NCBI RefSeq assembly: GCF_003473485.1
Contig: NC_053044.1
Coordinates: 57,266,091-57,330,090 of the forward strand
Length of the DNA stretch: 64,000 nt
Direction of reading: 5' to 3'
Origin: Medicago truncatula
Taxonomy: Eukaryota; Streptophyta; Magnoliopsida; Fabales; Fabaceae
The notes under the pieces: model-generated
The model's database searches: none
Told to the model about the DNA's origin: nothing
The model's input: the letters and a program-made list of their open reading frames with translations, nothing else
Shown: positions 37,201-50,100 of the stretch, piece after piece
Position numbering within the stretch: position 1 is the stretch's first letter
How the letters are laid out: each line of letters begins with the position of its first letter
Program-made: the position numbers and the translations under genes

Positions 37201-38137
37201 ATAGTGAGGACAATTAATTTTCTCCTTAAATTAAGGAGAAAAATGTTACAACGGAAAATTAAAGGAAACAGTAGAATTCTCTAGAATTGCCTAGAAAACA
37301 ATAAAATAGGAAACTAAGGGCCTGTTTGAAATGGTTTTCAAAAACTGTTTTTCTGTTTTATAAAATTGAAAATTTTAAAAACTTGTTTGATGAAGGTCTT
37401 CTCAAAATTAGTTTTTAAAAACTGTTCCAATTTTATTGTTTTAAAAACTGAAAAACGGAAACTGCCAAAAGTTGTTTTGCTTTTTGTTTTCAAGTTTTCT
37501 CTCAACTGAAAAACACGGAAGTCTTTCATTAATGGCATTTTAGTAAATCTTTTAAAAAATTAAAATACTGAAAACTGATTTAAAAGTACGATAATCAAAC
37601 ACGTTTTTTTTTTTTAACTTTAATCTTAAATAGTGTTTTGTAAAAGTGATTTATAAAACAGAATTTAAAAACTGAAAAGCAAAGTTCAATCAAACAGGCC
37701 CTTAGGGATATTGGGATATTTTCCAATAGAGGCCCTTACTATCTCAATTGACGAGATGCCCTGTCTCGAATCCTTTCCTCATTTAATAAAAAAGCACTGT
37801 AATAGTCTAACTGACTATAGGGCTTATCTGCCACAACTAGATTTCTTCAAATTGATTTATGGGCCTATGTGTGATTGTTTGATCGGGGTTCACAGCCTTA
37901 TCTTTGCTTGCCATTACTGTCAGTACTATCATTTGAGATATTTGTCTGACTTCTTCCAATTCTGATTTTCTATAGACTAGCGTGACCGAGACTAGTGCTT
38001 CCGAACTTGGAAAACTGCTTTATTGGTTGATGGTGGTTGGGTACAGCATTCGCAACATTGAAGTTCGTTATGACATGGAAAGAGTACTCGGAACTACTGC
38101 AAAGCTGGCTGAATTGCCGCCAGGTGAGAATGTTTAA
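34260..38137 (+). CDS. plastid-type protein with two DUF760 units
   Basis: Seven exons: 34260-34484, 34733-34822, 34912-34992, 35664-35795, 36124-36342, 36728-36820, 37976-38137; 333 aa, all introns in phase 0. The ATG at 34260 is used because the upstream GTG is not a plant start. The first ~60 residues are Ser/Arg-rich without acids, a likely plastid transit peptide. Two related units follow: about 80-160 (ILLEYVKTVQPEFMELFV to MTGYMFRNAQYRLELQESL) and about 235-325 (ELLEYLKSLEPRNLK to VVGYSIRNIEVRYDMERVL). A linker with EILEAEIEELNRQV is probably a coiled coil. Function of DUF760 proteins is unknown. A 71-bp tandem duplication and a MITE lie in intron 6. Confidence 0.9.
36941..37082. repeat. 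71-bp tandem duplication in intron 6 of the DUF760 gene
   Basis: Unit 36941-37011 is followed directly by 37012-37082, starting ACCATTATTATTTGGGTTA in both. Only about two bases differ, so the event is recent. Confidence 0.9.
37318..37701. mobile_element. 384-bp MITE with GGGCCTGTTTGA termini in intron 6
   Basis: GGGCCTGTTTGA at the left (37318) is the complement of TCAAACAGGCCC at the right (ending 37701). Inner sequence also folds (AAAACTG and CAGTTTT words). Flanks TAA and TTA resemble a Tourist/Harbinger TWA target but are not identical; hAT origin is the alternative. Confidence 0.7.
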
Positions 38138-39369
38138 GCAGCCGATAAAGTTGGTCATCAAAGTACTGTTGTCCCCAAGTTGGAGCCAAGTGCCCTAATT
38201 ATTAGATTTTGCACCTTTTTATTGATTGGCTGAAGGCTTAGGAATGACATAAATGAGAAGGCTGCATTTTTAGAGTTCCGGTAATCAGTGGTCTCCCGAT
38301 AGTTAATGTGAGGGACCATTCTTTGTTCCGCTTGGTAAAATGGAACTTTTCTTTCAAGTTATACTGACAAGATATCAAAGTTTATTCCTGAAGATGCATT
38401 ACCCTTTGATTTATATGTAACTTATTTGACAGCCTGAAACTATGGTGAATCATTTAAATACAGAAAAGGTTGTTGGTTCATTTTATAGTTGTTTTTTTAC
38501 TCTTTTGGATTGAATAATCTGAAGGTGTAAAATGTTTACTTTAAAATTTTCAAAATGTAGAGAGAAGTATAATTCTCATTTTCAAGTTAGATCATGCAAA
38601 TACTTTGTAGAAACTCTGCTTAAGCATGATTGTTACACGTAGGAATAGGACTGGCTTACAATTTAAGCTCACGGCCTTGACATAGTTTGATTCTTTTTCA
38701 TCATATAATAGGTCATCATAGTTTGATGACCTACTATAATATTTTAGGCTGAACATAACTAAAAAATTTGATCAATGCAAAACTTTATGAAGTTAAAAAC
38801 AAAACAGGGAAGGATATTTGTATGTTAAGCATAAATAGAGAATTAATTGTTTCATTGCATATGAATGAAAATGTATGTGGTGCTAGTGTGCTACCTGAGG
38901 CTCAAGATAACAATCAACAAACTAGTAATTCATTTGAAAACCAGAACCATGTTATGAAACATTTTACACCTTTTGGATTGGTCATTCCGAAGGTGTAAAA
39001 AATCTTGAAAACTGCGTTTTACACTCTTGTATTTTGACCAATCTCCGGAAATGTAAAAAAACGGAAAATTGTATTTTACACATTTGGAGAGGCCAATCTG
39101 GAGGTGTAAAAATTGCTATTTTTTTCTTTCTTTCTAATCTAATGTAAGATGTTAGGCTTATTAGTTATAATGGTCTGGATTAGCCAATCCCAATAAAACC
39201 TATCCGGATATTGTGATACGGAGAGGGGTAAATTTGGTAAACAAATGGAGAATTTTTGAGAACGTTGAGGGTGGCGAAATTTTCCTTTATTTGTTAAAAA
39301 CATTTATTTCATTGTTGGGTTGGATTGGATTGGATTTATCTATATAGGATTATATAAAATTTTGATTTT
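38138..39369. other. 3' flank and intergenic DNA with AGGTGTAAAA words
   Basis: The word (C/T)(C/G)GAAGGTGTAAAA or close variants occurs near 38520, 38988, 39048 and 39108, often beside GATTGG or its complement. A palindromic GGTCATCATAG...GATGACC lies at 38711-38732. These could be subterminal repeats of a decayed DNA transposon; no terminus was found. Confidence 0.35.
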
Positions 39370-40340
39370 GCAAAAGTTTTCTGTCCAATATGTAACTCTA
39401 GCACTACCACACAGTGATTCATTTGTGGGATCCCCCTATTACAGTGAGAAGAATTTTGAACATACCCCGGGCTTCTTTCTTTATAGTGCTGCCCGCCCCC
39501 TTCTTCATTCATCCATTTAGGCCCGACTAGGAACACGTGGATCCAGGGAACCTGGCTAGGGAACAACTTCTTACTAGTGGGGGCTAATCACAGTAAGAGA
39601 GTCCAATCTCTGAAATAGAGCTTAGTCTCTCCATAGTAGTAATATATCAATTGAAACTAATGCGACGGTTGTCAAAGACCGGATCTTTGCACTTCGCGAC
39701 CCTATCCGAGTATGGACTTAGTGCAACGCCTTATAGAACAATGAAGTAATGTATCCATACGAGCTCCGGCCCTTCCTCTTCTGCGCGGTTCAGTTCTTAT
39801 ACCTTTCATAATTTTGTATACAGTGCAAAACATGGAGTGTTGATCAGGTTGAACATCTCATAACAATGTATCGATAAACAAAGTTCTTTTTCTATTGATT
39901 CTTTTCCAATTATGGATGGATCCATACATAGGTCTATGTGTGTGTATAGATCCTGCTCATTGATTAATGAAAATGTGCAAAAGATCTATTTGCCTCTGCC
40001 ATTCTATGAGTCTCTTCCTTTTTGTGTATGGCATAGCCACTCCCTTTGGCAGCATTCACTAATTCGGAACATAATTTGAAAGCCATATTTCGACCGGACG
40101 TTTTCGGGATGCGCCTAATAACCAACGAATACGAATGGTAAGTGCTTTTTCTAATGTGGATCCTATTTCAACCGGAACTTGAAACAACATAGGCAAGGAA
40201 TAACTGGGACATATGGTTGGTAATAACCAAAACCATGAAAATCAGAATGGAGGATTTAGAGTTTAGAAAGAACCAGCCTCCATCCTTTAATACGGCATCA
40301 ATTAGAAGCTCTGCTTGAATTTATCCATTGACAGCACCAG
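39370..40340 (-). other. plastid-derived insertion (NUPT)
   Basis: Base composition changes to a GC-richer, low-poly-A type. The minus strand carries the end of plastid rps7 (39964-40181) and then about 600 bases of sequence that look like plastid spacer, including a 66-codon open frame at 39336-39533. Borders are estimated from the composition change. Transfer through mitochondrial DNA cannot be excluded. Confidence 0.7.
39964..40181 (-). pseudogene. rps7: 3' part of plastid ribosomal protein gene rps7, frameshifted
   Basis: Minus strand from 40181 reads [20 protein letters not shown], then LLGASRKRP. After loss of one base (CCG-GTCGAAATATGG) it continues in another frame as [20 protein letters not shown], then [19 protein letters not shown] and a stop at 39966-39964. 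Plastid S7 of land plants has this C terminus. A 6-base duplication (CGTATT) and several substitutions confirm a nuclear, unselected copy. The N-terminal two thirds are absent. Confidence 0.9.
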
Positions 40341-41190
40341 CGAGACTATTTAAAAAACAGTTTTTGACGTGTCTAAACATTATTTTCAACTTATTTTCAT
40401 AGACTGTGTCCAAAACAAAAACTTATTTTCGTAAGCTCTTTAAGATAACTCATGAAAACTTATATTAAAATCACTTTTGACTTTATTTCATCTAATGTTG
40501 CAAATAAAAAAATTATGTTTTTGTGCAACAATTTTATAACTTTTAGGACAACTCTCATAATTTGGTTATCATCTTACCATGTTGTTTTGGTTTTCATGTC
40601 AAATGTAAATACATACATTTCTTTGTATATATTTGGTTGTCCCGTAAGTTGTATCAAAATTGGTTGTTCAAAAAACATGGCTCATTTAAAACTTGAACAA
40701 GGCATCTATCTTCTAGAAACTAGAATCCCACCCACTACTAATTTCACCTCCTTCCTGCTGCGGTCTTTTGCCAACAGCGAGACTCTTGAGTCTTAGTGTG
40801 GCAACGCAGCTTGAAACCAAAAAAAATAAAATAAGTACATAGACCAATCAACAGCTACAATACAATAGAATGTCTGAACATGCATAAAGTAGCCTTAACT
40901 GAAATGAAGTTCATTCCACAATGATACTATAAATGAATCATAATGTGAACACCTAGTACACAGTATTTCTGTGTGCAAAAAAAAAAAAATACAAAATTTG
41001 ATATCTATTAATTTATCTTCTCTGACGTTCAGAAACCAGCAAGGGGTTCTGGCCTTCGTTTTCTTAAGTAAATAAACGGGCCACTAAACTGCATCCTCCA
41101 TTCAAGGAAGTCAATCTGAACCAAAGCTTCATTCCCAATTGGCTTTCTATTGAATTCCTTGATCAATAATAGAATTCAACTGCCATCCCA
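40341..41190. other. convergent intergenic region between the DUF760 gene and TSR1
   Basis: Contains a degenerate piece of the AAGCTTATTTTC-type MITE family (40378-40470) and the TSR1 3' UTR. A 114-codon open frame at 40452-40796 has no recognisable domain and is not called. Confidence 0.45.
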
Positions 41191-44100
41191 TCAAAAATCT
41201 AATATAGGAAAATGACGAGTCGGCCACTTCGGGTATGCACGTTTAAATAAATTCAAACATACAGTATCACGCTGTTCAAGAACCCCATTGAGAAGACACT
41301 TAATTGCTCCTGAACAACAATAAACAGAATACGATCAATAGGTATCCTACATTTAGTCGACAATTGCAAAAAACATACACAGGGAATTTACATTTAGTCG
41401 ACAAAATAATAAACGACTAATTGATTATCATTAGTTCAGTAAGATTTTTTATATTTATCAACCCGCGCAGAATGCAAAGGAAAATATTTTCCGGCCTTTA
41501 CTTTCACTCCTCTCATCTATCCTTTTCATTAGTACCATTTTTATATTTATCAAACCCCAATGTGTAATAATTCTAATGAACTAGACAGTACTTACAGCAG
41601 AACTCTCACAGAAGAATATAATATATCTTCAAAAAGCTATGAAGCTAAGCATAAAAAAACAAAAATCATAAATGGGCACAATTGTGTTTCCAACAGTGAA
41701 GATTTCCCTTGGCAAACAATCATTTCAATCTATATCGAATAATGGGGCAGATCTAATAATTGTAATTTATCAGACTAGTTCAACTTTTCCCACAAGTCTC
41801 TGTATACTACTCGTCTTAGACAAGAAGGTAGGAGGTAAATTCAGATCAACAGCATAGCAAAATCCATTTGAAACAAGATTTTACCAGGATAAGAAAATTA
41901 CAATATAACATTAAAAAATGAGTCATGATGAGATTCATAGAATGCAACAACAAACAAGTCCGTCATTAATGAAGCAAAAAAATAATCAGTTTCTCCCTAA
42001 AATGAGTATCTGCCTAAAAGTTCATATTAAGAAGATTAGCAATAAGGGTTTGCAACATAACATACCGTGTGTACCAACAGGTTCTTTAATTCGACCACGA
42101 AGACCACGTTTGGTATAGAGCTCTACAGGCTGCAACCACCACCCACATTAAGAAACCATGTTAGGGTGATAATTGAGGATAATTTTCAGAGAACAAGTTC
42201 TTTCATTACTCTACAAATCATCAAAATTAAATCTAATGATGTCAGAAACTGGGCAACAATTGTTTCTTACCTTGAACCATTTAACATCCTCTGGATTATA
42301 GAACATGTGTCTCACAGAAGCTTTACGTTTTGATACTCTTTGGGGGTAGCTGCACCACAAAATGTTCAAAAACTATTAATTAGCATGACAGTAATTTTGT
42401 TGTGGATTGTCGTGAATGTCACAAACAACTCTGAAATGAAAATAATCACATTTTGCCCTCAAATTCGATATGCAAAGACATCAACCAAAAAGACAATAGA
42501 ACCAATAAGTAATACGCAAGCTTTTTGTTGACATTATAGGGAACAGCTCGTGACTATAGTCTACAACTTATAAATATAGAAATTAATGCCAAGAGATAAA
42601 CTGAGATACTCTTAAGAAAATATTGAGATATAAAGAAATAATTTATTATATAAAAGTTTTCAGTTGATGGATCTTGGCCTTGGCAAAAATAAATGAACAT
42701 ACCCTGTCAAAATAACACGCTTAAGGATTATCCTATCTGGATCAACAGTTTTCAGTGAACCAACAGCAGCCACTACTGGTGTGGCATCCTCTCTAACTCT
42801 CTTTAGGACTATTGTAGGAAGAGGAGGAAATGAAATTGGTGCATAAATTGAAGCAACTGAAAAGCGTCCAGCATGGAGAAACCTCTCCATCTTGTTCTTG
42901 TCTGTGTTTATGAACTCACTAGAGAAAGTTGGTCTGCCAACAAATTGCCGAAACCCAACATGAAATATTAACTCTTCCTTGGATTTGATGGGTGTCTCAT
43001 ATGTTTCGTGCTTCTTCACGCTACAAAACACAAGTGATTTTGTTCATTACACATTTTTCAAATATTCAGAAAGAGCCACTTTTGATGAGAGGCCACTAAA
43101 AAGCACAAACAGCAGATATGGTAAAATGATATAGCATATACACACCTGAAATGAAGGACAGATAGTTTTGACTCGTGTTTCAAAAGGCCACATGTTGTAA
43201 TCGGGGTTGTCTTTGCAATTATACATAATTTTGATGCAACAGCACTGGGCACTTCCTTGATATGCAGCCTAGCATATGAGCCAACTGAAACACAGTCCTC
43301 TCTGTTTTCTTTTTCCAATTCTAAAGCTTTAGCAAGAACATGCTTTTGTAGTCTTTTAAAATTATCAAACTCATAAATTTTGGCATAATCTTGAGGTAGA
43401 GATTCCTGATATTATTACAAATGTCAGATTATTATTTCTTGTTTAGTACCAATGTATTGCTGTAAAGAATCTCCAAAAGGCAAACATACTTTAGGATCCC
43501 ATGAAGAAGTCCTGAAGGACTTGAGTCCCCTGTATTTTGCAAACCGCTTCCTAGCCGGAACATCCAATGGTGTATCCACTTCATCAGGATACTCTACACC
43601 AACAACAAACAAATGGCAGGCAACTAATCAATAAGAATATCATCATACCAGCAATACAACTTCAAGTCATCCATAAAGGCTCAATTCTTGCTCATCTAAG
43701 GCAAAATTTCTAACAATGCAAAAGGTAGGAACTTAAGGTGGAAATCCAAAAAAAGGTATCTATGTCAAATTCCCAACAAAGTGCCAAGGGCAGGACATGA
43801 AATATAAAGTAGCAACCAAAAAAGCAGACCATAAGTGTGGCATATATATATAGTGATAAAACTGATAAGATAATAAAAGAAAAGAAGTACCCTCATCTGC
43901 AGCATGTGCTTCTTTAAGTTCCTTAAGTTCGTCTTGTATCTTCTCCCTAGTCATGTTATCTACTTCCTGTAATCCCAAAATAGTGATCATGCATTAAAGG
44001 TATGGATCATGATCCACTGACACCAAGGAAATCAAAATTAATCTGGCAAAAAATTAATCCAACATTGTTTAACAAGAGAGCTGACTGTCTTAAAAGTGAT

Positions 44101-47100
44101 GGATAATATACTTTTTAAGTAAACAAAAATAACCACCATGTTTGAAAAATATTGGGTAATGAAATAATTTTTTTTCATAACTTCTCTCTGTATGCGGCCA
44201 ACAAAACTTTATTAACCTCAAAATACATTAGTCTGAAGATGCAATTTAAGTTCTAAATAGTAATTATTTTGTACAATGAACATTTGGAATTGTCAAAAGC
44301 ATTTTTTCTATAGGAACTTTTTCAATGGTACAAGTAATAAAGTCTTGCACCAAGGCCAATTAAATCCCAAACTCAAACACAAACATGCATTTAAAAGAAG
44401 AAATACCTTTTCAATAATTTAGGAGAAAAGAAATCAGACACCCCGCAATGGGACGGGATTATTAAAACATGTGTCCTTAAAATATTTGAAATACTGTAAA
44501 TGCAAAACTCGCAAAAATAATTGAATATCCATAATACCGGATTTGCGAGATTGATCGATTAAGGCTTTGTTTGCGAGTTCGGAGGGGAAGTGAAGGAAGA
44601 GTTTGGAAAGAAAAAAAAAAGAAGGAAGGGGTAGGTGGAAGAAACAGAAGACATATGGGAGGAAGGGCTTTGGGGGGCTTATTTTTCTTCAAAATATAAA
44701 ACCCTCCTTGTTTGGGGGAACTAAAAAATTGTATTGGAGGAGGGTTTTGGGGGGTTTGGGAGGGTTTATATGAATTCTTCAAATTTAATATATGTTGTAA
44801 TAATATTCTTAAAATTAAAAATATATTAACCATAAGCATTAACTTATCCCTCTAAAAAAAACACACTTTCAAAAAATGTGAAAGATTTCTCAATTTTCCC
44901 CTATATTTTTGTCCACCCAAAGCCTTTCCTTCCCCTCCCCTCCAAACTCCCAAACAAAGCCTAAGTAGAACTTACCGATGCTTACAGTGTTCAAATGCCA
45001 GGAACAAAATAAAGGACAAGAGACTGTCCAACGAGGCCAAAGGTCTAAAGGATAAATATTTTATAGTTGCAAAAGTATTAACAAGCTCACCATCATCACT
45101 GAATCATTGTCAGTTTCATCTTCAGAATCTCCAAGTCTTAGTGAAGCTCCATCGCCATCGTGATCTAAATACTCATTTCCCTCTTGACCTGGAAACCCAT
45201 CTACTTCATCCAACACCATACCATCAACATCTTCATTGTCACAGTCCGACTCCTCGTCATCAGAGTCATCAACAATCCAAGCAGCCTGAAAATAAATACC
45301 AGATACCTATTATTTCCATACTAGATACTTCATGAGCAGAAATGTCAAAACATATATATATATAAATATGAGTATTGAAAACAATAAGGGTGACCAAAAA
45401 ACAATCAGAAGTGAAACAAGAATACAAGCGCATACCTGGTATTCTGAAGTGCCAGCAGGAAGCTTCCTCTTTCTTATCTTTTTTTGCTTTTGATCTTCAT
45501 CAGCCTCTGCTATTTCAGCTTCCGTTGGCCATGTCTGGCAACAAGTAATAATATCATAACAGAATGTTAAACAAAAGAATCTTGCAAATAAATAAACACA
45601 TGGTATTCAGATAATGCACCCACTAATTTGTTTAAACACTGGGCCAATTCTAGGCTTAAAATAGTGAAGTGAAGTCAGATTAGGCAACATCTGATTGAAT
45701 TACAAGCCAATCATCATAGCTTGTACTGCCATTCTATACTATAAAAAATAAAATTATGAAATACTCTAATAATGATCAATTAAAATGACGTCCATTAAGA
45801 AATTATGAGTACTGAACCTCCGTAAATCAAATATAACATTTTACAAATGGCAATAGTAGAAATGAGAATTTATTCTACCTGCTCTCCAGCAAGAGGATCG
45901 GGTGTATTCTCGGCAACTAAAGATTCTTGATTGTCAGGATCTGGAACTAGAGTACGAATGACCTACAACATTAAAAGGTAGGAAAAATGAGGAAAAAGTA
46001 AATGTGTAAGTATAAATAAATGGTTTGAGATTGAATGAGTATAAAAAGATCATAATGTCCAAGTGGTTTGAGATCATAATGTCCAGTGTTGCATGAACAG
46101 GTCGACACAGTATATGAAACAGAAGGTTTGGAATTTCAGTATATCAAAATTAAGAAGGACCTGAGTTGGTGTTTTCAGATTGACATTGACAAAAAACGGT
46201 ATTTGCCAATTGAAATTGTTATTCAATATTAATTGCCATTATTTTACTTACCTTCTGAATACGTACATATTATACATTTTAACATACAGCTATATATTTA
46301 CATAATATATGTGCAAAACCAGATTGAACCTCAATCTTAAAAGCCACTTCCTTTAAGAGTTCCTAACCAGTCTAGTTGAAAACTAGATAAAACTCTATAC
46401 CTCCACATCATGCACTTCATCTGAATCCATCAAGTCCTGATTTTTTCTAGAATTCAAAGGAAATGGATCCTTAAGAACCTCAATTTTGCACAGTTGAAAA
46501 TCTCCTGCTCCTGATACATGTACCTGAACAAACAAAATGTGAGACAACAAACAACTAAATGGAACTAAAATGTATTCCATGATCTTGTGATTACCAGTTG
46601 ATTCACGGAGAGGTTACGAGCACGAAGGTAACCACTGAGAACGAGGGTGCATTTTTCAGAATTGCCATCATATACCGTGTCGACCTGTAATTTAGGGTGG
46701 TAAAACATGATAAGCTCGATATGCAAAACTAAATGTAAATTGATAGAATCAATAAACATCTGGATCAAAATAATGAATTCAAACCTTGTTAGCCATGAGG
46801 TAAGATCGTTGAGTTCTCCAATGAGGAGTTTTAAGCCTTTGCTCTTTAAAGAGGGACAGGAACTGTGATTGCAAAGATGAGAAAAGTGTAAGGCTTAGGC
46901 AAAAACTGGGCATACAATGGGTGATAAATTCAGCAGGTGGAATCGGAATTTTCCATCATGAATGAATGAAATAATTACCTTGTGAAGATCTTCCTTTGTA
47001 TCAGCTGGATAAAATTTACAGTCCTCGGGAAATTCAGTGGCAAGACTAGATGTACAGATCTTCTTTAGTTCATTTCTTTGTTTTAGCTCGGTTGGCAGAT

Positions 47101-48718
47101 CCTGAAAGCATTACATGGAAGTCCGCATAAATGATTAAATTTCAATTCCTTCGTAAAATGATTGTAAGCTCGTGTAAATCCATAAGTTCCAAAAATAAGA
47201 ATGACCATAACTTACACGAATAAAGACAGCAGTGCTTGGTAAACCAAGAGACCTAAATACAGAAAGGCATTGACTTCCAAATGAATCGGTGAAGTAAGAA
47301 TCAGTATCTTCGCACGAAGACCTTGCAGAGGCCACAAAAACCAGTAGATCAGCAACCTACAACACAAATAGTGTCGAACAGTAAGCACAAACCCAAGTTT
47401 TCCACACCCTCAAACTAAAATCCTTGAAAAAAGCTAAAAGCAATAGATAATACCTTAGCCATTTCCATGCAGGATAGTAGATCACCATGAGGTGCTTTTA
47501 GTACCTGTGGCGTATAACATTGGTGTAAAATCCCTTACATTAAAACATACATGGGAAATGACTATTCAAAAAACATAATTAAATACTAATTGAACATATG
47601 TTTGAAGCACAGCCATTGCCTTATTTCTCAATAAACAAGTTCATGTCTGTACTATGAATTCGAAATTCATTGCTTGAGACCATTACAATTATTATTAAGT
47701 ATTATACATAAAATAAAATAAAAAATCGTAGCAATTAACTCAATCAATGTTGTATATACAAACGACTCCACAAATTAACTAATTTCGAGAGAATAAGGCA
47801 GCAGTAAGATGTACCGTTGCTCTGGTCCTATATTCAGAAGAGGCAACTGTCTCTGACCGCGCCGCAGAAAATTCTTTAGATAACAATGTCAAAAGATCAT
47901 CTGCAAGTGGTTCTAAATCCACAGTAGCACAAAGGGCAAAAAGAACCTGGAAGGAACAGAAAAATAATAAGGATGTGAGGGCACAGGAAAAGTGAATTCA
48001 AAATGCGTATGCAATGAATAAGGGCCTATTCGGATTGGCTTATATCAGCTTATCTACTAGCATAAACACTTGTGAACCTGTTTGAAAACTTGTAGAAACA
48101 GCTTAACACATGCCCATAAGTTGTTTTAAGTTTATTTCCAACAGCACTCTAGGATAGCTTATGAAATCAGCTTATAGCTTAAAAGAAAATAATTTCATAT
48201 TTAGTTACAAAAAAACTATATATAAGTGCTTAATTAAGCTGTTTATCCAAACAGTGCATTTATATCAAAATGAGAGGATGAATTTACTCACAATCACGCG
48301 GGGAGGACATTTGGATCCAGTCAATTCTCTTTTCTCTTTCAAGACTGCAGCCTTTTTTTGCTCACGTATCTGTAAATTTACAAATCAATGATTCTGAAAG
48401 CAAATATAATGAAAAGAAACAACAGCAACATTGAAACAGATTGAAAAATACCATTTTATTTCTCTGAAGTCGAGCAGCACGAGCACCTTTGCCGATATTG
48501 CGGTCATTTTTTACGATTGCAAGTCTATCTAAACAATTCAATTCAAAAACTAAACATTAATTATAAATGTAAAAATTTATAAAAATTGAAATAAGCATTT
48601 GATATGTTGAAAATACGAAGAACGAACCTTTAACAGAGGTTTTGTGAATGTTGCGAGAAGACTTGGAAGAGAAGCGTGACTTGTGAGCCTTATTGATTTG
48701 ATGCTTCCCTCCTCCCAT
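41191..48718 (-). CDS. TSR1: TSR1, 20S pre-rRNA accumulation / 40S ribosome biogenesis factor
   Basis: Twenty exons (minus): 48718-48628, 48528-48452, 48369-48292, 47946-47815, 47504-47454, 47356-47216, 47101-46979, 46862-46785, 46684-46595, 46523-46401, 45962-45879, 45534-45436, 45285-45091, 43966-43891, 43593-43490, 43405-43146, 43020-42703, 42349-42271, 42129-42066, 41309-41191; 793 aa, the usual size. The start [18 protein letters not shown] is the family N terminus. A GTPase-like but P-loop-free region spans about 75-220, an AARP2CN domain about 225-310 ([31 protein letters not shown]). An acidic segment (about 390-455) precedes the C-terminal Bms1/Tsr1 domain ([17 protein letters not shown], ALxx...[14 protein letters not shown], [22 protein letters not shown]). 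TSR1 acts late on pre-40S particles (family knowledge). Confidence 0.95.
44563..44961. mobile_element. 399-bp Tourist/Harbinger-like MITE in TSR1 intron 13
   Basis: Termini GGCTTTGTTTG(C/G)GAGTT and the complementary AACTCCCAAACAAAGCC extend inward through GGAGGGGAAG. The 3-bp target TAA is repeated at 44560-44562 and 44962-44964. Inner poly-purine and poly-pyrimidine arms also pair. Confidence 0.8.
48015..48260. repeat. MITE of the AAGCTTAT family in TSR1 intron 3
   Basis: The left end GGGCCTATTCGGATTGGCTTAT (48022) and right end TTAAGCTGTTTATCCAAACAG (about 48252) are near-complementary. Inner words match the remnants at 4316-4515 and 63230-63450. Confidence 0.65.
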
Positions 48719-48790
48719 GGTGATGATTGATTGCACTCAGCAGCAGCAGCAGCAGCTTTCACTGCTATGTTATGTGAGTTGCAATCTGCA

Positions 48791-48798
48791 AAACCCTA
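48791..48798 (-). promoter_or_regulatory. telo-box in the TSR1 promoter
   Basis: AAACCCTA lies 73 bp upstream of the TSR1 start codon. Telo-boxes are typical of plant ribosomal-protein and ribosome-biogenesis promoters, which agrees with the gene's role. A second, weaker CTAAACCC is at about 48813. Confidence 0.5.
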
Positions 48799-48853
48799 TT
48801 TTGGAGACCCAACTAAACTAAACTAAACCCTTTTATTGCATGCGAATCCTTTC

Positions 48854-49021
48854 TGGTTTATAACACTTTAAACCGGAGTCTCGACCTCTTAGGACCCGGT
48901 CCGAACCATTTTTCATGTGTAAATCATATTCCTCCGTTGGTTTATATCATTTAAATCGGGTCTCAGCAACTTTATGACCCGGTCCGGGCCAACCTTTCCA
49001 ATGTGTAAACTAACTTTTTTT
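48854..49021. repeat. two imperfect ~84-bp tandem units 5' of TSR1
   Basis: TGGTTTATA...GACCCGGTCCG...ATGTGTAAA occurs at 48854-48937 and 48938-49021 with many substitutions. It is an old duplication in the promoter region. Confidence 0.6.
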
Positions 49022-50100
49022 TTTTTTTTGCAGAATGTAAAACTAAACCTAATTTACATTTAAAAACGTATTATTTGAAAATATTTCATAAGAAATTATG
49101 AGAATTTTTACAATAAAGTGTCAAGTACTTATAATGATCTAATAGTTACGATAAAGTGTTGATGAAAAATTTATTTACACTAACAGTCTATATATTAATT
49201 AAATTCTTCTTCTTTTTTTTTTGACAAGAAAAAATAAAAAAAATAAAGATAACACTTATGTCTTGGTAATATAAAACTTATATACATACATACAGTCTCT
49301 ATATTTTTTTTTCTTCAAAAAAAATGTATTATATATATATTGTATTTTTTCCAAAAATAAATATTGGTGGTCTAATTTATTCTATTTTAAATTTGATAAA
49401 CTTGTTAATTTTATAATTATTTTAAAAGGTTGTATTAGGTAAAAAAAACTTATCCTTTATTTATATATTTGATAAATTTGTTAATTTTATAATTATTTAA
49501 CTAAAATTCTATCATTTTAATAAAAAAATAAATTAAATAATAATAATAATTATGAAACAATTTTATTTTTGTATTTAAAGTACTTTTTAAGATCAAAATA
49601 AACGATGGCAAACAGAACCTATATACTTATAATTATCACTGATTAGGGAGATGTTTCGAGATTCGAGGATGTAAGGAAGAAGTTGATTGATGCTCATAAT
49701 GTATGTATAATTATTTTTTTAGGGATGTGTATGTATAATCTTAATGCCTAACAAAATCCAATTATGGGGAATTTTTTTAGCAAAGGTAAGGTTGATGCAT
49801 TTTGTTCATAATCAAAGAGTACATATCATGTGGTGCGGGATCTAGTATAGAGATACTAAAGTTATGTTGCGACTTACCATATTTGCTTGCATTCGAATAT
49901 ACGACACTACAAAGTACTTTATTAAGTTCGTAACAAAGGACCTGGATTAATATATTGTTTTGTTTACTATAACGACTAACGTGTGACTTGCATCAAGAAA
50001 CGATTAATGTGTGACTTGCATCAAGAATGCTCGTAGATTGCAAACAAAAAAAAAACTTCAACTATTGTATATAGTTAACAGTTAATAGCATTTTTGGGGC
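49022..50100. other. AT-rich intergenic DNA
   Basis: Many short A/T runs and stops in all frames. A small direct repeat (GTGTGACTTGCATCAAGAA at about 49981 and 50009) is the only structure seen. Confidence 0.5.

Noticed and set aside
40452..40796. 114-codon open frame
   Set aside because: AT-rich, next to a MITE remnant, no family signature.
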